NCBI GenBank assembly: GCA_030248295.1
Contig: JASANH010000554.1
Coordinates: 1 to 64,000 of the forward strand
DNA length: 64,000 nucleotides
Source: Mesodorylaimus sp. YZB2_4
Taxonomy: Eukaryota; Nematoda; Enoplea; Dorylaimida; Dorylaimidae
Direction: 5' to 3'
The notes beneath the pieces were generated by a model. The model saw nothing but the letters and a program-made list of their open reading frames with translations, did no database searches and was not told where the DNA came from. Shown here in pieces: positions 1-13,107 of this stretch. How positions within the stretch are numbered: position 1 is the stretch's first letter; each line of letters starts with the position of its first letter. The translations under genes were made by a program, and so were the position numbers.

Positions 1-3000
1 ACGCTGTGAATAACAGCGTGAAAAAATGACTGGAGATAATGTTGCAGCATATTTTATGAAATTGTGGCGGGAACTTTGGTTTTTCGAATACTGCTTCTCG
101 CCCGCCATTAAATTTGACTTGGGTGCAACATGTTGGAAGTCAATGATACTGAAATAAAGGGGATCCTCATGACATACAAAACTGACCTTATGTTTGCTGA
201 ACTCAGTCTACAGTGCAACGCCTAGTCTGAAGGAAAGGTTGTATTTCCCAGAAATACTCTACCCAGACACGTGCAAATGAGTGCCTAGCCTTATTGTTAG
301 CAAAGCCAGAGAGAGAGATTTAGTGAAAGACTCGTCATGGTTGTCGAGCGACAAAACACGGCCACTGATTTTAATCTCTTGCGCACGCGTAGAAGCAAAT
401 TTTGTAGAATAGCTCTACTTGCACTCACTCACTATTTTGTAGAATAGCTCTGCTGCATGTGCTCGAACGCGGCCAGTCCTAGAGGGGGTATATTAGGTGG
501 GTGAAGAAGAGTAAGGACTGAAAACAGAGTGAAATTAGCAAAAAATTCATTTAATAAAACTGGTAAAGCTAGTACATGTGGTCTGATGCGCCTTCGGAGC
601 AGGCCAGTCCAGGCTTACAAAAAGTGATCGAGAAAGATCCTGCCTGGCTCTGGCTGGTCACATGTACTCGCGGTTTTAGGGTTGACAAGTAGACCATAAC
701 AACTAGCCTCATTTTATGTCACCGGCCATGCCAGATGCTGCTCTGCTCTGCTGATGCACCAAGGTATTGTTCCAGAAGAAGCGGATCTTGCATGCTTCTG
801 CTTGATGCTTTCGTGATCGCGATAAAATCAAGCAGGAGCAGCAAGTCCGGCACCTTATTTCGCATTGCCTATCCAGACATCTGAGAATGCGCAATAAATG
901 GGGACTGAGACGTCATTTCCCCTTTGTATCAAATATATTCTGGTCGAATGTCCACTCGCTATCTCTGAATGCCAAGGATATGCGAATCTTGCATACAGCG
1001 CCTGGCGCTAGGGTGATAATTCCTTCAGTTATTGGCAATAGACCCCAAAAGGTGCTCAGCAGTTAACACTCCAAAAATGTCAGGGCCTCAAGAATGGGTA
1101 GCTTCTGTAGATCTAGCTTTGTGGCTTCTGCTGACCAGACGTGTAAATCTCGCAGGTAGATACTCAGATAAAACTTTCCTGCAAAGCATAATGGCTTAGG
1201 GATTTTGGAAGGAGCTTGTTTCACGACTTCAAAATGCTTTATTATGGACCCGATTACAAGTTTATGAAATTACAGCGTTTTAGCTTTGAACCCCGCTGTA
1301 CCTAACAAGTACCGTATACAACAATAAAAAGCTGGCTTATCCACTGCACAAGGTAATATAGATAAGGAAAAAAAGATAATCCTGTCCTATCGACTCCCCA
1401 CCGACACGATGCAACAGAAAGACAAGGCGCTTGCGATCCAAAAGCAGTGTCAGCAAAGGCTAGCGTGGACACATCGACAGATGCTTGTCCACGCTTATGC
1501 ACGCAAGAAAAAAAACAACATTCCGAGGTAAAAAAAACGTGGGGGGGAGCCAAACCTATAGCAGTTATAATAAATGTATTAAATTTACTCGGCTTCAAAT
1601 AGTTGCCGCTCCAATTTTCCTGCCTGAAGTTGCATGTCTCAGTTCTTAGGCAATCTGGCAGCCGACAGAACCTTACGACTCACTGACTAACGACAAAGAG
1701 CTGAGACTCAGAACACTCTTTTTAGAATATGCCCAGCAGGGACTGAACGAGAGAAAACAGTTTTCTTGCATGTAAACTGAAATATTATCTGCCACTATAC
1801 ACTTGTGTGTTTAACATTCCGAGCATGTGTTACCTAGGCTCCTCGCTGTATGCTTCGGCTAACTGCTGGATAATTTGAGGATATGTGGAGAACATCTGCA
1901 GCAGGAGAACACCAGTGGCCACCGAATTCCACTGCAGACCCAAATTCCGTCCTTTATATGAGTCACTAAATTCATCTTTACTTTAATGTAATATTAAGAA
2001 GCATACTATCAGTTTCCTTTGGGAATCTACACGCGGCCTATGCGGTGACGTGGAGGTCGTGTTTATTATTTCCAAAAAAGTCTGTTATGACAGACTCGAA
2101 ACTTTTAGACCAGCCAATGCACACAGTGGAACCAGGGCTCAGGATGGCTGGTCTACTCGGCCACAAGTAAGGAGAGGTGGTTCGACATGCTGCGCACTGC
2201 ACACAGTGTACGTAGAATCACTCGCACATTTACAGTATGCATGCATTTAGAGGTCAGCATCAAAGCCACAAAGCCTGTGTTCTGTGTGCTGCTGATGTTC
2301 AGACAGGCTCCCCAAAGTCAGCTGTGCTGTTTCATACGAGCAGCCTGACTATGCTAAAGCTGTAGCGCTGCGAGTAAAGTGATAAGGCTTATTCTTAAAC
2401 CTCGAGAGGCACTCTCAACAATCTTCCCCCCTCCTTCCTACTTTATGTTCATGCTGATGGTTTATCATATCAGTAATGAACCGCTCGAGGATAAAGGGAT
2501 ACATAACACAAAATGATTTACCTAGCCGCGGCTCGAACACTACCCACTATGAGCATGTGCGCGGCTTCGCAACATTGATTAACTGCAATATATATTTTGG
2601 GCCACGAGTTGGTGTAACTAGGTCGACTGTGTACATTCGTACATTTGGGTTGGAATAGCATTGACTAAAATGTTCCAGATTTTAGAACCAGTAGACTCGA
2701 TGACACGAATGTTTCTCTGCTTCTCTTCGGCCACACAGCAGGACTCGACTGACTCACGACTTTATTACGTTGTGCGAGGACACAACTACCAAACCACGCA
2801 TACACCATACGTATCACATCGAACATGAACATTATCAGTGTCGCAACCGGATAAAACGATTTCCAGATGCTCTTGCTTACTCAAATTCAAAATAGGATCG
2901 GATCATTAGAGAAAACAGCTTCAAGCCTTCAATCAAACAATTTACATCCACTCACACATAACTAGATGTCCTTAAAAATGTGAAATTCGAAATCTTCCAA

Positions 3001-3525
3001 GATCCGTAGTTACATACCTGTAATCACCAGCCCCATGATCACGTTCAACAAGACAGAAGTTCAAAGCAAGAATTGAAATGCGGCCGCTATATTATACCGG
3101 GGGGGGGGGGGGCAAAACAAGGTGAAACAACGCTGTAATTAAGGACTTATCAGTTTCTTAGCAAGAAAAGATAATCCGACGATTATAAAAATAACTACAG
3201 AACAAAATCCAAACTCTCCTTACCGCCTAGCCAAAGAAAAACCGTATCCTAAAAAGCCACGTTCTCACGGGTGTCCATAACAAAGACAAAAAACTGCAAA
3301 CCATGACAATGAAAAATTCAATGCACTCGAGTACCCAGTACATAGGTTGGTTCAGAACAGAAGAATAAAACATCACAGGTCAGTGAACAGGACATAAAGA
3401 ACGAGCGTACAGCATACCTGGATACACCAACCACCGAAATAGATAGCCGCAGACTTTTGAGAAGTATGTGTAGTAATGAGTGATGGTACTGTCCAAAATG
3501 ACACATGACCCACATCGTGTCGCCA
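1..3525. other. intergenic DNA, no gene recognised
   Basis: No open frame here shows recognisable protein features or a coherent set of splice sites. The stretch holds a degraded tRNA-derived SINE around 2476-2570 and a poly-G run at about 3099-3112. It lies downstream of the IkB-like gene, which ends at 3526 on the minus strand, so its right edge presumably contains that gene's 3' UTR; I could not place a polyadenylation signal. Confidence 0.6.
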
Positions 3526-6500
3526 TCAATAGGCTTCGGTGGTAATTTCAGAATCTGAAACGACAGACACAATGCAAAGTGAAAGAGCCGCAGCTTCCCC
3601 ACCAGTCACGTGATCATATGATGGCTTTGCGGGTGGAACTTACCCAACACTGTGAACTGTATGTCGTCGTTAGCATCTTGCTCGGCGCCCGGATACAACA
3701 CTACAAAGCTGCTATTGTTTCTGCCATTGTCTCCCAATCCACCAGCGCATTGGCTAACATCGGCTCCACAATCGATCAAGGTGTTCAACATCTTGCGCCT
3801 TAATTCTTCTTCGCCCTCGGCGCGAGCAAACTGTGAGGCTGACCGGGGTAACTCGCCAACCATGCGACTGAGAATATGCAGAGGGGTATCGCCATTATAG
3901 TCGGGCATGTTGACCAGTTGGTACATTGCGTCCTTTGACAAGTGGTCGCGGAATAGCTGTAATCAGATAATTACTACTATAAGACCAAGTATTCGAGCAG
4001 AGCAGGTCATGTGAGACTCAGCTGCAAGAGTTGGCGACAGCCGACAGAGGAGTGACTTTCCTATCCAGGACAAACATGCACACCCGGGTGTAAAGGCGTG
4101 CATGTTTGTCCTGGATAGGAAAGTCCGCCACTTTTCCTGTTCCGCTTCCCCTGCTTGTCCTGTAGTCTCTAGTCGAAGCGGTCCGACGGACCGTATGAGT
4201 GCCCCTTTCCACCTGTAACCCTCGTGCCTGGTAGGCCATGGCGAGTGGGAGAGAATAATCGATCTCCCCTAGCTGGGAGACGTCAGCCTCTGGGGTTGAT
4301 GTTTCAGATGCAGGTACAGTCGGCAGACTTGCTAGACCGCCAGACTCGGTTACACCCCATGGCCAGGCCAGCAGCGGCGCAAGGGTTTGGTCTCCGACGC
4401 TCAGGACTGAACACGGCCAGCCCAGCCTCTCCCAAGGCCGAAGCCTGAAAGAAACCCAAACCGACGCACCACAGTGGCCACTATTCAGTTTTGGCACCAG
4501 CATCTCAAAACAGGGATTCCTCACTTACCTCAACTAAATCTGGATCCATGCGCTCAACGCAATAATGTAAGACGCTTTTCCCACTAGCCACATCCTAAAT
4601 TGCACAGAACCAATGAGACCACTAACTTTGTAGACAGAATCTTCATTACTTACAGGAATTTTGGGATCAGCTCCAGCTTTTAGTAAAGTGCGAATGGTTG
4701 GTTTGTTATTGACCAAGCACTGGCTCTCTTCTTCGATAACACCATGATTCTTGACTGCACACAGCAAAGGAGTCATACCTGAAACAGCCAGAAAGCGTGG
4801 TGATCATTGCATTCTCACTGGATAAGGAAGTGCCCTCGTCCAATTAGGTGATGGCGATGCCTACCCGGGTACCCCAAATCAGCATCTACAGGGCAGTACT
4901 GCCAGTGTCCAGAACCACAGTCTGCTGAGACTCGGTGCTTCACACTCACCCGATCCGTTTAACAAATTGAAGTTGGTCTTGGTCGATGAACACAATAATT
5001 GTACAATTTCCGACATCCCACGAGCAGCCGCGTAGTGCAACGGACCGTCGCCATCGTGATTACGGGCACGCAAATTTGGGTTTGCTCCGCATTCTAACAA
5101 ATAAGCTGCCACATCGGCCGATCGTTTTTCAACGGAGAGGAATAAGGGAGTCTGAAATATCGACCCGTGAAAAATATGCGATGGGGCGTGTTTTAGGCAG
5201 ATTCAACAGCCAATGGGGAAGGACGGATTGATTAACCACAGCGTCACCAAGGTTTAGGTAAGACATTGACAAAGTAAGACTTACCTCGTCCAGCTTATTC
5301 GGCATATCGATTGGCTTCGTCGATACAGGTTGGTCATTTTTCATTAAAATTTCTGTGATGGCGTAGATTTTGGCCAGATCTTTGTGCCAAACGACGATGT
5401 GCAGTAAGCTAAAATGATCAGAAGCAGTGCGCTTAAGATATGACAAATCAGAACAAGCCTTGTAGGGTTTCAACGATGCCTAGGCAATCTATAAATTGAC
5501 TGATAAGCGCTTTGAGTGACGTCAGCAGACAGACAGCCAAACGCAAGCAGCTGCAAACAAGATTCTGCGACAGCTAGCAATTTGTCTGACAATCTGCAAC
5601 ATAACTCACTCGTGGGACTATAGCTGTTCAAATTAACATGCAGCAGTGGCATTTAGGTTTGCATTCTGCTGCCTGAATTGCTGTTCTATGGGCTTTCGAA
5701 AGTCGGAAATGTATTTTGTCTGCGTGGGCAGGAAGATAGTGTTGAAGATGCATCCACGCACAGAAGCTTATTATGGGGCCACATGATTCTGTTAACTAAA
5801 CATGCACGTCTGACGCTACATGCTCGCCACATCTGACGCCACATACTGTGGTCGCACTCAAACAAATGCGCAGTCCGGGTAAAGATTGCTCACACTCCCA
5901 AGACTAGAGCCCCTCAGTCAAGCTTTACACCAGCCAGCGATCAGACACTCACCTGTCTCCATCAACATCTCGGAACATTAGAGAGCCTGGACAAGCTTGG
6001 CAACATCTCATGGCCCAGGCCCAAGCTGCGTCGAATTCGTGTTGTTGGATCATTTCGCGCATACGTTGGCGAGCCTTGCCATTCGATGCCACCTGTTGGC
6101 CTGGTTGGGCTGCTTGTTGAGGTTGTGCCGGTTGTTGTTTTGGACGCAATGGTCGATAGTTGCAGCTAGATTTTTCTTCCAATTTCGTGGGCATGGGTGC
6201 AGCTGGCGATGTCACGGTTGGAACGCTAGCGCTGCTCATCGATTGCGGTGAATCAACAAATACCGATGATTGACACGAGTCGGGTCGAGAGGCGTGATTG
6301 AATGATCGAGCGGAAATCGATGACATACGATCGTCTTCCACGCCTGATTCGTCACCACTACCACCCGATAGCGATGTGTCCGAGTCACGTCGATGGGCCG
6401 CGCTCATTGGACTCGGTTCTCCGCTCACGCATCCACTGCTCATGCCATCACTGCCCCCGTATCCACTACGACCACTCGAGGCGGTTGCCGACGAACTGGT

Positions 6501-8367
6501 ACTGTATCGACGAGAATATTTCAAAATGAAATCGCTCAGCGCTTCGGGCAACTCATCCACATTTTTGTCAGCCATATGACGTTCAGGTTTCTCTGATTTC
6601 GGATTCTCCATAGCCTGTTGGCCAAAAAATCGATTCAATTCTTCGTTTAAATTTTGCGATTGGTCAGCGCAGGTGTTATTGACGGATGCCGTGTCTTCGA
6701 ACGGACTTGCTCCCATTGGATAAGCATTCATGCGCCCGTCATCGGTGCTGATACCACTCATAGGCGAGCAGTTGCCTGGCGCTGGCACGTAGCCCATGTT
6801 CTCTTGATTCATGTTAGTCGCCCAGGGGGTGGCTGCCGGTGGACTGTCGTTAGGTTGCTGCTGTATGGCGCATGGACTGTGGTGATTCCCGTTGGGTGGA
6901 CTGTACATTCCTTGCTGCTGATAGCAATGCGGGCTCATCATATTCTGCCTTTCGTCCATGATGTTGCCTTGTTGAAACATTTGATAGTTGTTGGGTGGAT
7001 ACTGCGGGTAGCCTTGCTGTGCCCCGAATTGTTGATGGCCACTGGTCATCCCGCGCATACGCTGCTGCTGTAAATAATCGGCTGGGGTCACCGGAGATCC
7101 ATCCAGAGCTTTCGGTGCGCAATAGCCCGGCACGGGTATAGCCTTAAATGGGAATGTACGTCAGGGCAAAAACAAATCGAGCCTCAAGAATTGATCTCTT
7201 CTGCCATTACACCTCCGCGGGGAGAGGACCTAGTGGATATCTCCGGTATGTTGTTCGAATCCGATTGGGCCCAGCTCTTTTGCATGTCGACAGTTTTTCA
7301 CTACGCCACACCGTCCTCCGGAGCGATCTTACCTGCGGTGCCGGATACTTTGTACCAGGTTGCTTATATGGATGTTGAACGTGACGATTATTCGTATGAA
7401 CTGGCACTGGACTACGCCCGATCAGCTCGTTATCAGTGATCGCCACTTTGCCTTCTTCGTTCTTGCTCTGTTTCTCACTTTCGTTGCCCGCTGTTTCTTT
7501 CACTTCATCATCCACTGTCTTTTCATCCAATTTCACCTCTCCAACAGCCTTGGCTAAGTCGTTCACGGCCGTATCATCCACCGCCTTCTCTTCCTCTTTC
7601 TCCTTCTTCGTCTCATCACCGTCACGTTGGGTTTCTCGGGAACTTGCACTGGACACGACACTGGTCACCAGATCCTTCGACCCGCCGTAAGTAGCGGACG
7701 TGCTCAACTTGTTGGCCAGGGCGGTAGCGCGTAGGCGGGACATTTGAAAATATTCCGCGGGACTTAAATGACCACCTCGATGTGGATGACCCTTCAAAAA
7801 TTTTGATGGATCGATCATAGATTTCTTGCCAGTTGGACCGGGTAAGGTGAGGCTTCTTGCGTGTTGGCCATCGCGACCCGAGTGATCATTGGTCTTCAAT
7901 GGCTTACTCTGCGTTTTGAGGGAACCGCTCGTACTAATTTTCGGCGGCTCGAAATCAGGTTGTTGATCACTGGTGATCGACGAGTTATCGAATGACTTGT
8001 TTTCCAGCGAAAAATCGGTTTTAAAATTTTTGCTGTCATTCAGGGTTGGTGATAATTCTCCCGATCCGATACCCGATGACGACGAGGAGAATGACATTGC
8101 CGAATCAGTGATATTGGCTCCATCATCGCAAATCGATTTTCTGGTATCGATTACCAATTTTTTATCATGATTAGCTTGGTTTTCGGTTTCTTTTTCATTG
8201 TCGGCGAGTTTGATTTTGGACAAGCGATCAATAACTGATGCGTCGAAAATGGATTCCTTGTGTTTCGACTGCTGCTTTTTTATCAACCCTTCGGTCGATA
8301 TCATATCGACAGCTGGATCATTCGTCGGTTTAGCCGAAAGTAACACGAGACCACCGTCTTGACTCAT
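3526..8367 (-). CDS. nuclear IkB-like ankyrin protein (IkB-zeta / NFKI-1 type), 8 exons, about 1027 aa
   Basis: Exons on the minus strand: 8367-7333, 7142-5953, 5408-5285, 5151-4950, 4778-4654, 4594-4529, 3956-3644, 3554-3526. All junctions are GT-AG and all phases fit. Exons 1-2 (residues 1-741) encode a Ser-, Gln-, Pro- and acid-rich region without known domains, including a charged stretch (KKEKEEEKAVDD) and the segment LPEALSDFILKYSRRY near residue 543. The ankyrin domain begins at DVDGDSLLHIVV, across the exon 2/3 junction, and continues with ETPLFLSVEKRSADVAAYLL, DGDGPLHYAAARGMSEIVQ, GMTPLLCAVKNHGV, SGKSVLHYCVERMDPDL and YNGDTPLHILSRM. Repeat order and the long insert in the fourth repeat resemble mammalian IkB-zeta and nematode NFKI-1, which act as nuclear transcriptional co-regulators in cytokine/IL-17-type signalling (family knowledge). 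An acceptor AG lies just before the ATG at 8367, so an upstream 5' UTR exon is likely. The nine-residue C-terminal exon is the weakest part. Confidence 0.85.
4054..4125. repeat. perfect 28-bp inverted repeat with 16-bp loop (hairpin)
   Basis: Positions 4054-4081 and 4098-4125 are exact reverse complements, separated by 16 bases containing ACCCGGGTGT. The hairpin lies in the intron between exons 6 and 7 of the IkB-like gene. It is next to, but outside, the small inverted-repeat element at 4214-4355. The perfect arms imply recent origin or constraint. Confidence 0.9.
4214..4355. repeat. MITE-like element of the TGTAACC family, copy 1
   Basis: The ends are TGTAACC and GGTTACA. The body shares the blocks CCATGGCGAGTGGGAGAGA, CTGGGAGACGTCA and GGTTGATGTTTCAG with the copy at 24545-24741. 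Partial or diverged copies are near 22244-22340 and 34770-34978. It sits in an intron of the IkB-like gene. No coding capacity was seen. Confidence 0.65.
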
Positions 8368-11300
8368 TGCGGCGGCTGTAAGGAAGGGAGATGAGTATGG
8401 TGTGTAATATTTTATACAGCTAGGATATATTTACATCTCTGCCAGTTATGAACACGACATCCGGGTAGAAATTACATGAGTTTACGTATACGTACTACGT
8501 AGTTAAAAATCGGCGCCACCTCAATGACACGATATTCGAAATCCCCACCATACACACTGCATGTGTGAGGAATGAAGGACAGTAGGTTTTTCAATTATCC
8601 TGTTTGTGTACACGATTCTGTTTTCACAATATTCAGAAAAAATTTTGTTCCTAGTTAAGACACATGATCGATTTTGACGCTTAACGACAGTAAAATCAGC
8701 CGTAATACAAGCACGGCATTTTTTAAATCTCACTGTCGCGGTCGTGTGGAAAGAAAGAGGTAACTAGGCAACAAAAATCCATACGGTCTCAAGTAAGAGA
8801 CTGTACAGAGAGAGAGAGAACGCGCTCGAAGTTTTGGGCGACGCAAAGATTTCTAAAGCGTGGAAAAAAGATCAGACTTCTAAAATTGCGCGACAAAGCG
8901 CCTACGCAAAAAAGGGGTCTTTATTCGTAAAAAGTTCATTTTCAATTTTAAGTTGGATTTTACAATACGGTCAATAAAAAAGCAAGTTTTTCTTCAAAAC
9001 TATAGTTAGGAATTGATATTCCCCACAAGATATTGCGAAAAAAGTGTTTTCGAAAACTAAACATTGTTCTGATTATTCCATGGAATATACGCCACTCGGA
9101 TAAAGATCCAACTCTGTTATTCGGGGTCAACCTAAGAGAACTTGATGGCAAACATGTGGAAACACTCTCATACACCGAAATGTATTCTTAAACACTGTCT
9201 CGGCCAGCAACAGGGAGCGACAACGACAACTACGTCACACAACTGGAGATACTGACGAGCGAGATCTAGAAGGAAGACAGACCGTCAGCATCGATCGCGG
9301 CCAGCATACGAGTAGTTCTCTTCGCGTAGGCAGCCCGGCAGGCCTTCCGAAGAGGTAGGCAGTTGCAACCTGGACTCGGCCGTCGTGCACGTATTCGCAG
9401 CGGGCTAGGCCAGCTCGAGGAAGCAGAGGCGGAGCGCTGCACCATCCCGCTAGCGAAGTCTTCATCCAGTGCGAGAGCGAGGTACGCGGTGGAAGGCGAC
9501 GTGACGAAGCCCACGTCATCTTGTTGCTAGGATGCAGTTTTTGAGTTGGCAACCATCAAGAGAAAACGCGGTGTCAGACAAAACTGATCGTGAGTGTGTT
9601 GGCAAGATGAGCCGGGTGGTAGGCATTTTCAGGCTAGAACTTTTGCTCATATTCACGGCTGATCAAATGCCTCAAAAAGTTTATTTAGAAGATGATGAAA
9701 CAAAATGAAGCAGTTACGATTCGTCTGAGAAGCCAGTGACAGAGGCCACAGATCATGCGCACCCGCAGCATTCACGCGTCTCGACTGGCGTCTGCCTCGT
9801 GATCTAAAAAACCATGGCATAATAGTGCTAGCGGTCACGAATAGCATTGACTCATGGACAACTGTCGAGACGAGGATATGAAAAGCGAATAGAAACACGC
9901 CAATGAGAAGGATGACGGTTGAAGCATTAAAATTTTTCGTTTTTCATCAACGAATGCATTTTATTCGAAGCGGAAGAGCAAGAACGAACAGCAGACCAAT
10001 CAGAAACAGACAAGCACGTGAGCTATACGTGACTTTGAGCACGCGCACCATCAGCACTACCTTTTTAAAATGAAGGCTGAGAAAGGTTGCAGAGTCGCAT
10101 GAGCTGCTCTGTTTGGACCATGCAAATGCACGTGATACAGAGCAAGCATACGAGATAAAATAGATAGGGTGACACAAGTAGCGCGATTCTTCTCCGTCCA
10201 AAAACTCCTTACCTAATCGTGTGAGAAAACATCTAATCGTAAGCCTAGCTCCTTTCAGTAAAATGAACTCCCTTCTCAACGAAGAGCACGCTGTCCCTCG
10301 TATCATTCTATCCCGAATCTATGAATCTGATAGTGATAAGGTGAGCTGATAAGGTAAAAAACAGGTTGGGAAACCGGTTTATCTGGCCTGGGAATGGACG
10401 GAAGAACTTTATGCAGCTCATCGCCAGATATCTCTTACACCGCCAGCTCATCGCCAGTGCATATGTACAACTAGTTTCGCACAGGAGTAGCCCTAATAGA
10501 CATGAAGAATCAAACTGAAAAGCCAATTCAGCGTTTACTAACAAGCATTCCTTGTAGACTTACCATTTCCCAGCCAATTTCTATATCGAAATTTTTATCT
10601 CAGCGTCGTTCCCGATTTGGTTGAGAGAGTCTTCTACAAAAACATGTGGAACATCTCCAAATTCTTCCCCCGACGTCTTTATGTTGTAGAATACAAAAAC
10701 AAGATTTAGATAGAAGCTCTATGTGCGACCCTTCTGCTTCTACGTCCTCGCCTAGTTGTTTCACCCACTCAGGTACACTGTTATCGGCCTCCCGCACCGA
10801 CCAGTGGCCGCGCTAGTCACGTGAGCGCACAACGCAACCAGGAAGTGAAAGTTGTTTGTGCGTCTGTCCATCGACAGAACCGAGAATGTTCGACAAGCAC
10901 AACGTGCACGATCAGGTAAAAGTAGGCGGGATGGTCGAGGATGGCACTAGGTATTGTAGTCGGGCAGCGGAAGAACAAAGCTGGCTCTGACGTGAGGAGA
11001 ACATAATAAGCGATCAGCGAACGGGGCCCTTGCTCTGATCAAAACAAATCATCTTACGTCAGACGACCTTTCCGTGGTGTACTTATTAGTAGCAAGGGTC
11101 AAGATAGCTCACGATCCGAGTCGAAGCACTGGAAGGAATAGAGAGAGACATATAGAAAAAATCCGCGAAAAATTTTTGGCAAAAAGACTAAATGCGATTC
11201 CTATCGCGTGTGGTATGGCGTGGTGCGAGTTTGTACTCATCACCCCATCGCAGTTCTGTGGACACGGTCAATGCAATCTGAAATGAATGATAAGAGCAAG

Positions 11301-13006
11301 CACATAAGTGAGGAAGCAAAGCACGAAATGTACCTATTCATCAACTTCATTTCGTGGATAGCGTTGCTGGCAAAAGGCGTTAAAAGAGGGGTCAAAGGAA
11401 ATGCTGTCATGCCTTTTGATTGGGATAAAAAGAGTTCGGACAAGCGACCAAATAAGTCGAGCGTGTATATGGTAAGGGCAAAATTTGATCAGTTTTAGTT
11501 CTCACCCTGCTCATAAAATTAAAAATCAGTGATCGAGACCCTCACAAAAGTCTGTCCTCTCCACACGTCGCGCCCAAAAAATGTTAGTTCTCAGACTAGT
11601 TATTGATTGTCCAAGCACGATCGGCCCGTACAGCCAAGCCACAAGGTACAAGAACAAGGAACTGACTACTTCCTATGGACAAGCTCCTACTCATGCTCGA
11701 CTTCGACGAGGTACCCTCAAGGCAGCTTTCCCCGGGCGGCTCGATCGAATGAAGCAACGAATCGCTAAGCATTCGTCTTGACGTCATTCATGTTGACGGG
11801 AGAACAGAAGGAAATGTTAGGGGGTTATTAATTTTCTTTCCGTGAGATGAGTGGGTTAAACGGCCAGGGAAAGGACTTTGCGCTAGTGGGGAATAAGAAT
11901 GACGAATTCGTGCGTGGATGATTACATGGGGCCTTGGTAATGGCGAGTTATGAGTTGTGTACAACAATTAGAAGAGGCGATTAGTGCAGCAAAAGACGCG
12001 GAGAAGAGAGCTGTCGCACCGATAGGATATGAAAGACGACTTGGGTACTCACCCTGATAGCTGAGAAGAGTAAGACAGTGTTTCTTGGCTTTTAGACTTG
12101 ACCCTATGGACAATAGGAGTCGTCGGAAGCCTCTATCGGCGTTATCAGCCTCCCCTTATTCCATGCTTAAAAAGCTAAAACCCCGAAATCGACGATCTAT
12201 TGTATGGTATCGTATGACTTCGACTGCGAAGCACAAGTCGTGCTCTAATGAAGCAGAAGCGCACATAACCAAAAAATCGTCTACTTTGGCAAGAAATAAT
12301 AATCAAAAAATGAATTCTAGAAATGCATTGTAGAATTTCATTAAAAGAAAAAAAAGCATATTCAAAGTTTATTAGCGATACGAGTATTGTAGATTCCAGC
12401 CTCTAAAGCAATACTTACAGAATTAAGCGATATGAAATATGAAATATGAATCGAATGGTTTTGGATCAACCCTTATCCTATCGTGCAAAATGACCGTGTT
12501 TCAGTCGGAGTACGTTTCTCGCGCACGAGCGGACAATAAAGATGGACAAGCAAGAACTACGCTTCCTGCACATCGTGTCATATGCCAGAAGCGAGCTGGC
12601 CAAGTATGTCGGGTCCAACCAACGTCACGCGAGAAGACAGGATGTTCATCTCAATTCTATTCTTCCAGACCTATGATACTGGAGCACGAGACCTAGACTT
12701 TACTGAGCCATCCCCTCGATGACCTAATCGATCATGTGTATCCTGTTCTGAACGCCGATCTCCGCGAATTTCCGTTCCTGTTACCGGCATAATGTTACCA
12801 TTGCACCAAGGCAATGTTCGCTCCGCGTGCTAGGCAAGATACTGATGCGATATTAGCACCTTCTAGTACGCGAGTCTTCTTTGGCATTTGCTGAGCCCTA
12901 TGGAGTACACATGATTAGGGGTCTTACGCAGAGACATCATGCTCACGCACGAATACGAGCGAAGATGATAACTGGCTGGAGCTAGGGATATAGACGTCAA
13001 ATCACA

Positions 13007-13107
13007 TACCGTATTTCCTCGAAATTCTCCCCGGGGGAGAAATTTTTCAAATTGGTCCAGACGGGGGAGAAGACCCAGAGGGGGTAGAATTTCGAGGAAA
13101 TACGGTA
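13007..13107. repeat. 101-bp MITE with perfect 22-bp terminal inverted repeats
   Basis: The segments 13007-13028 and 13086-13107 are exact reverse complements starting TACCGTATTTCC, with TA at both ends. The interior is G-rich (GGGGGAGAA). The TA ends suggest a Tc1/mariner or pogo-like origin. No ORF is present. Confidence 0.8.

Noticed and set aside
4018..4524. 168-residue minus-strand ORF
   Set aside because: It runs through the 28-bp hairpin and a MITE copy and lies in an intron of the IkB-like gene; its translation has no domain features.
6654..7073. 139-residue plus-strand ORF opposite the IkB-like exon 2
   Set aside because: Antisense shadow of a real coding exon with Q-rich codons.
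9235..9552. Two overlapping minus-strand ORFs of 105 and 82 residues
   Set aside because: Both are open because of GC-rich composition; no splice pairing or family resemblance was found.
10600..10797. Minus-strand ORF with a Cys-rich end resembling a transposase zinc ribbon (ISXO2/Merlin-like)
   Set aside because: Only a short Cys pattern supports it; no catalytic part or terminal repeats were seen.
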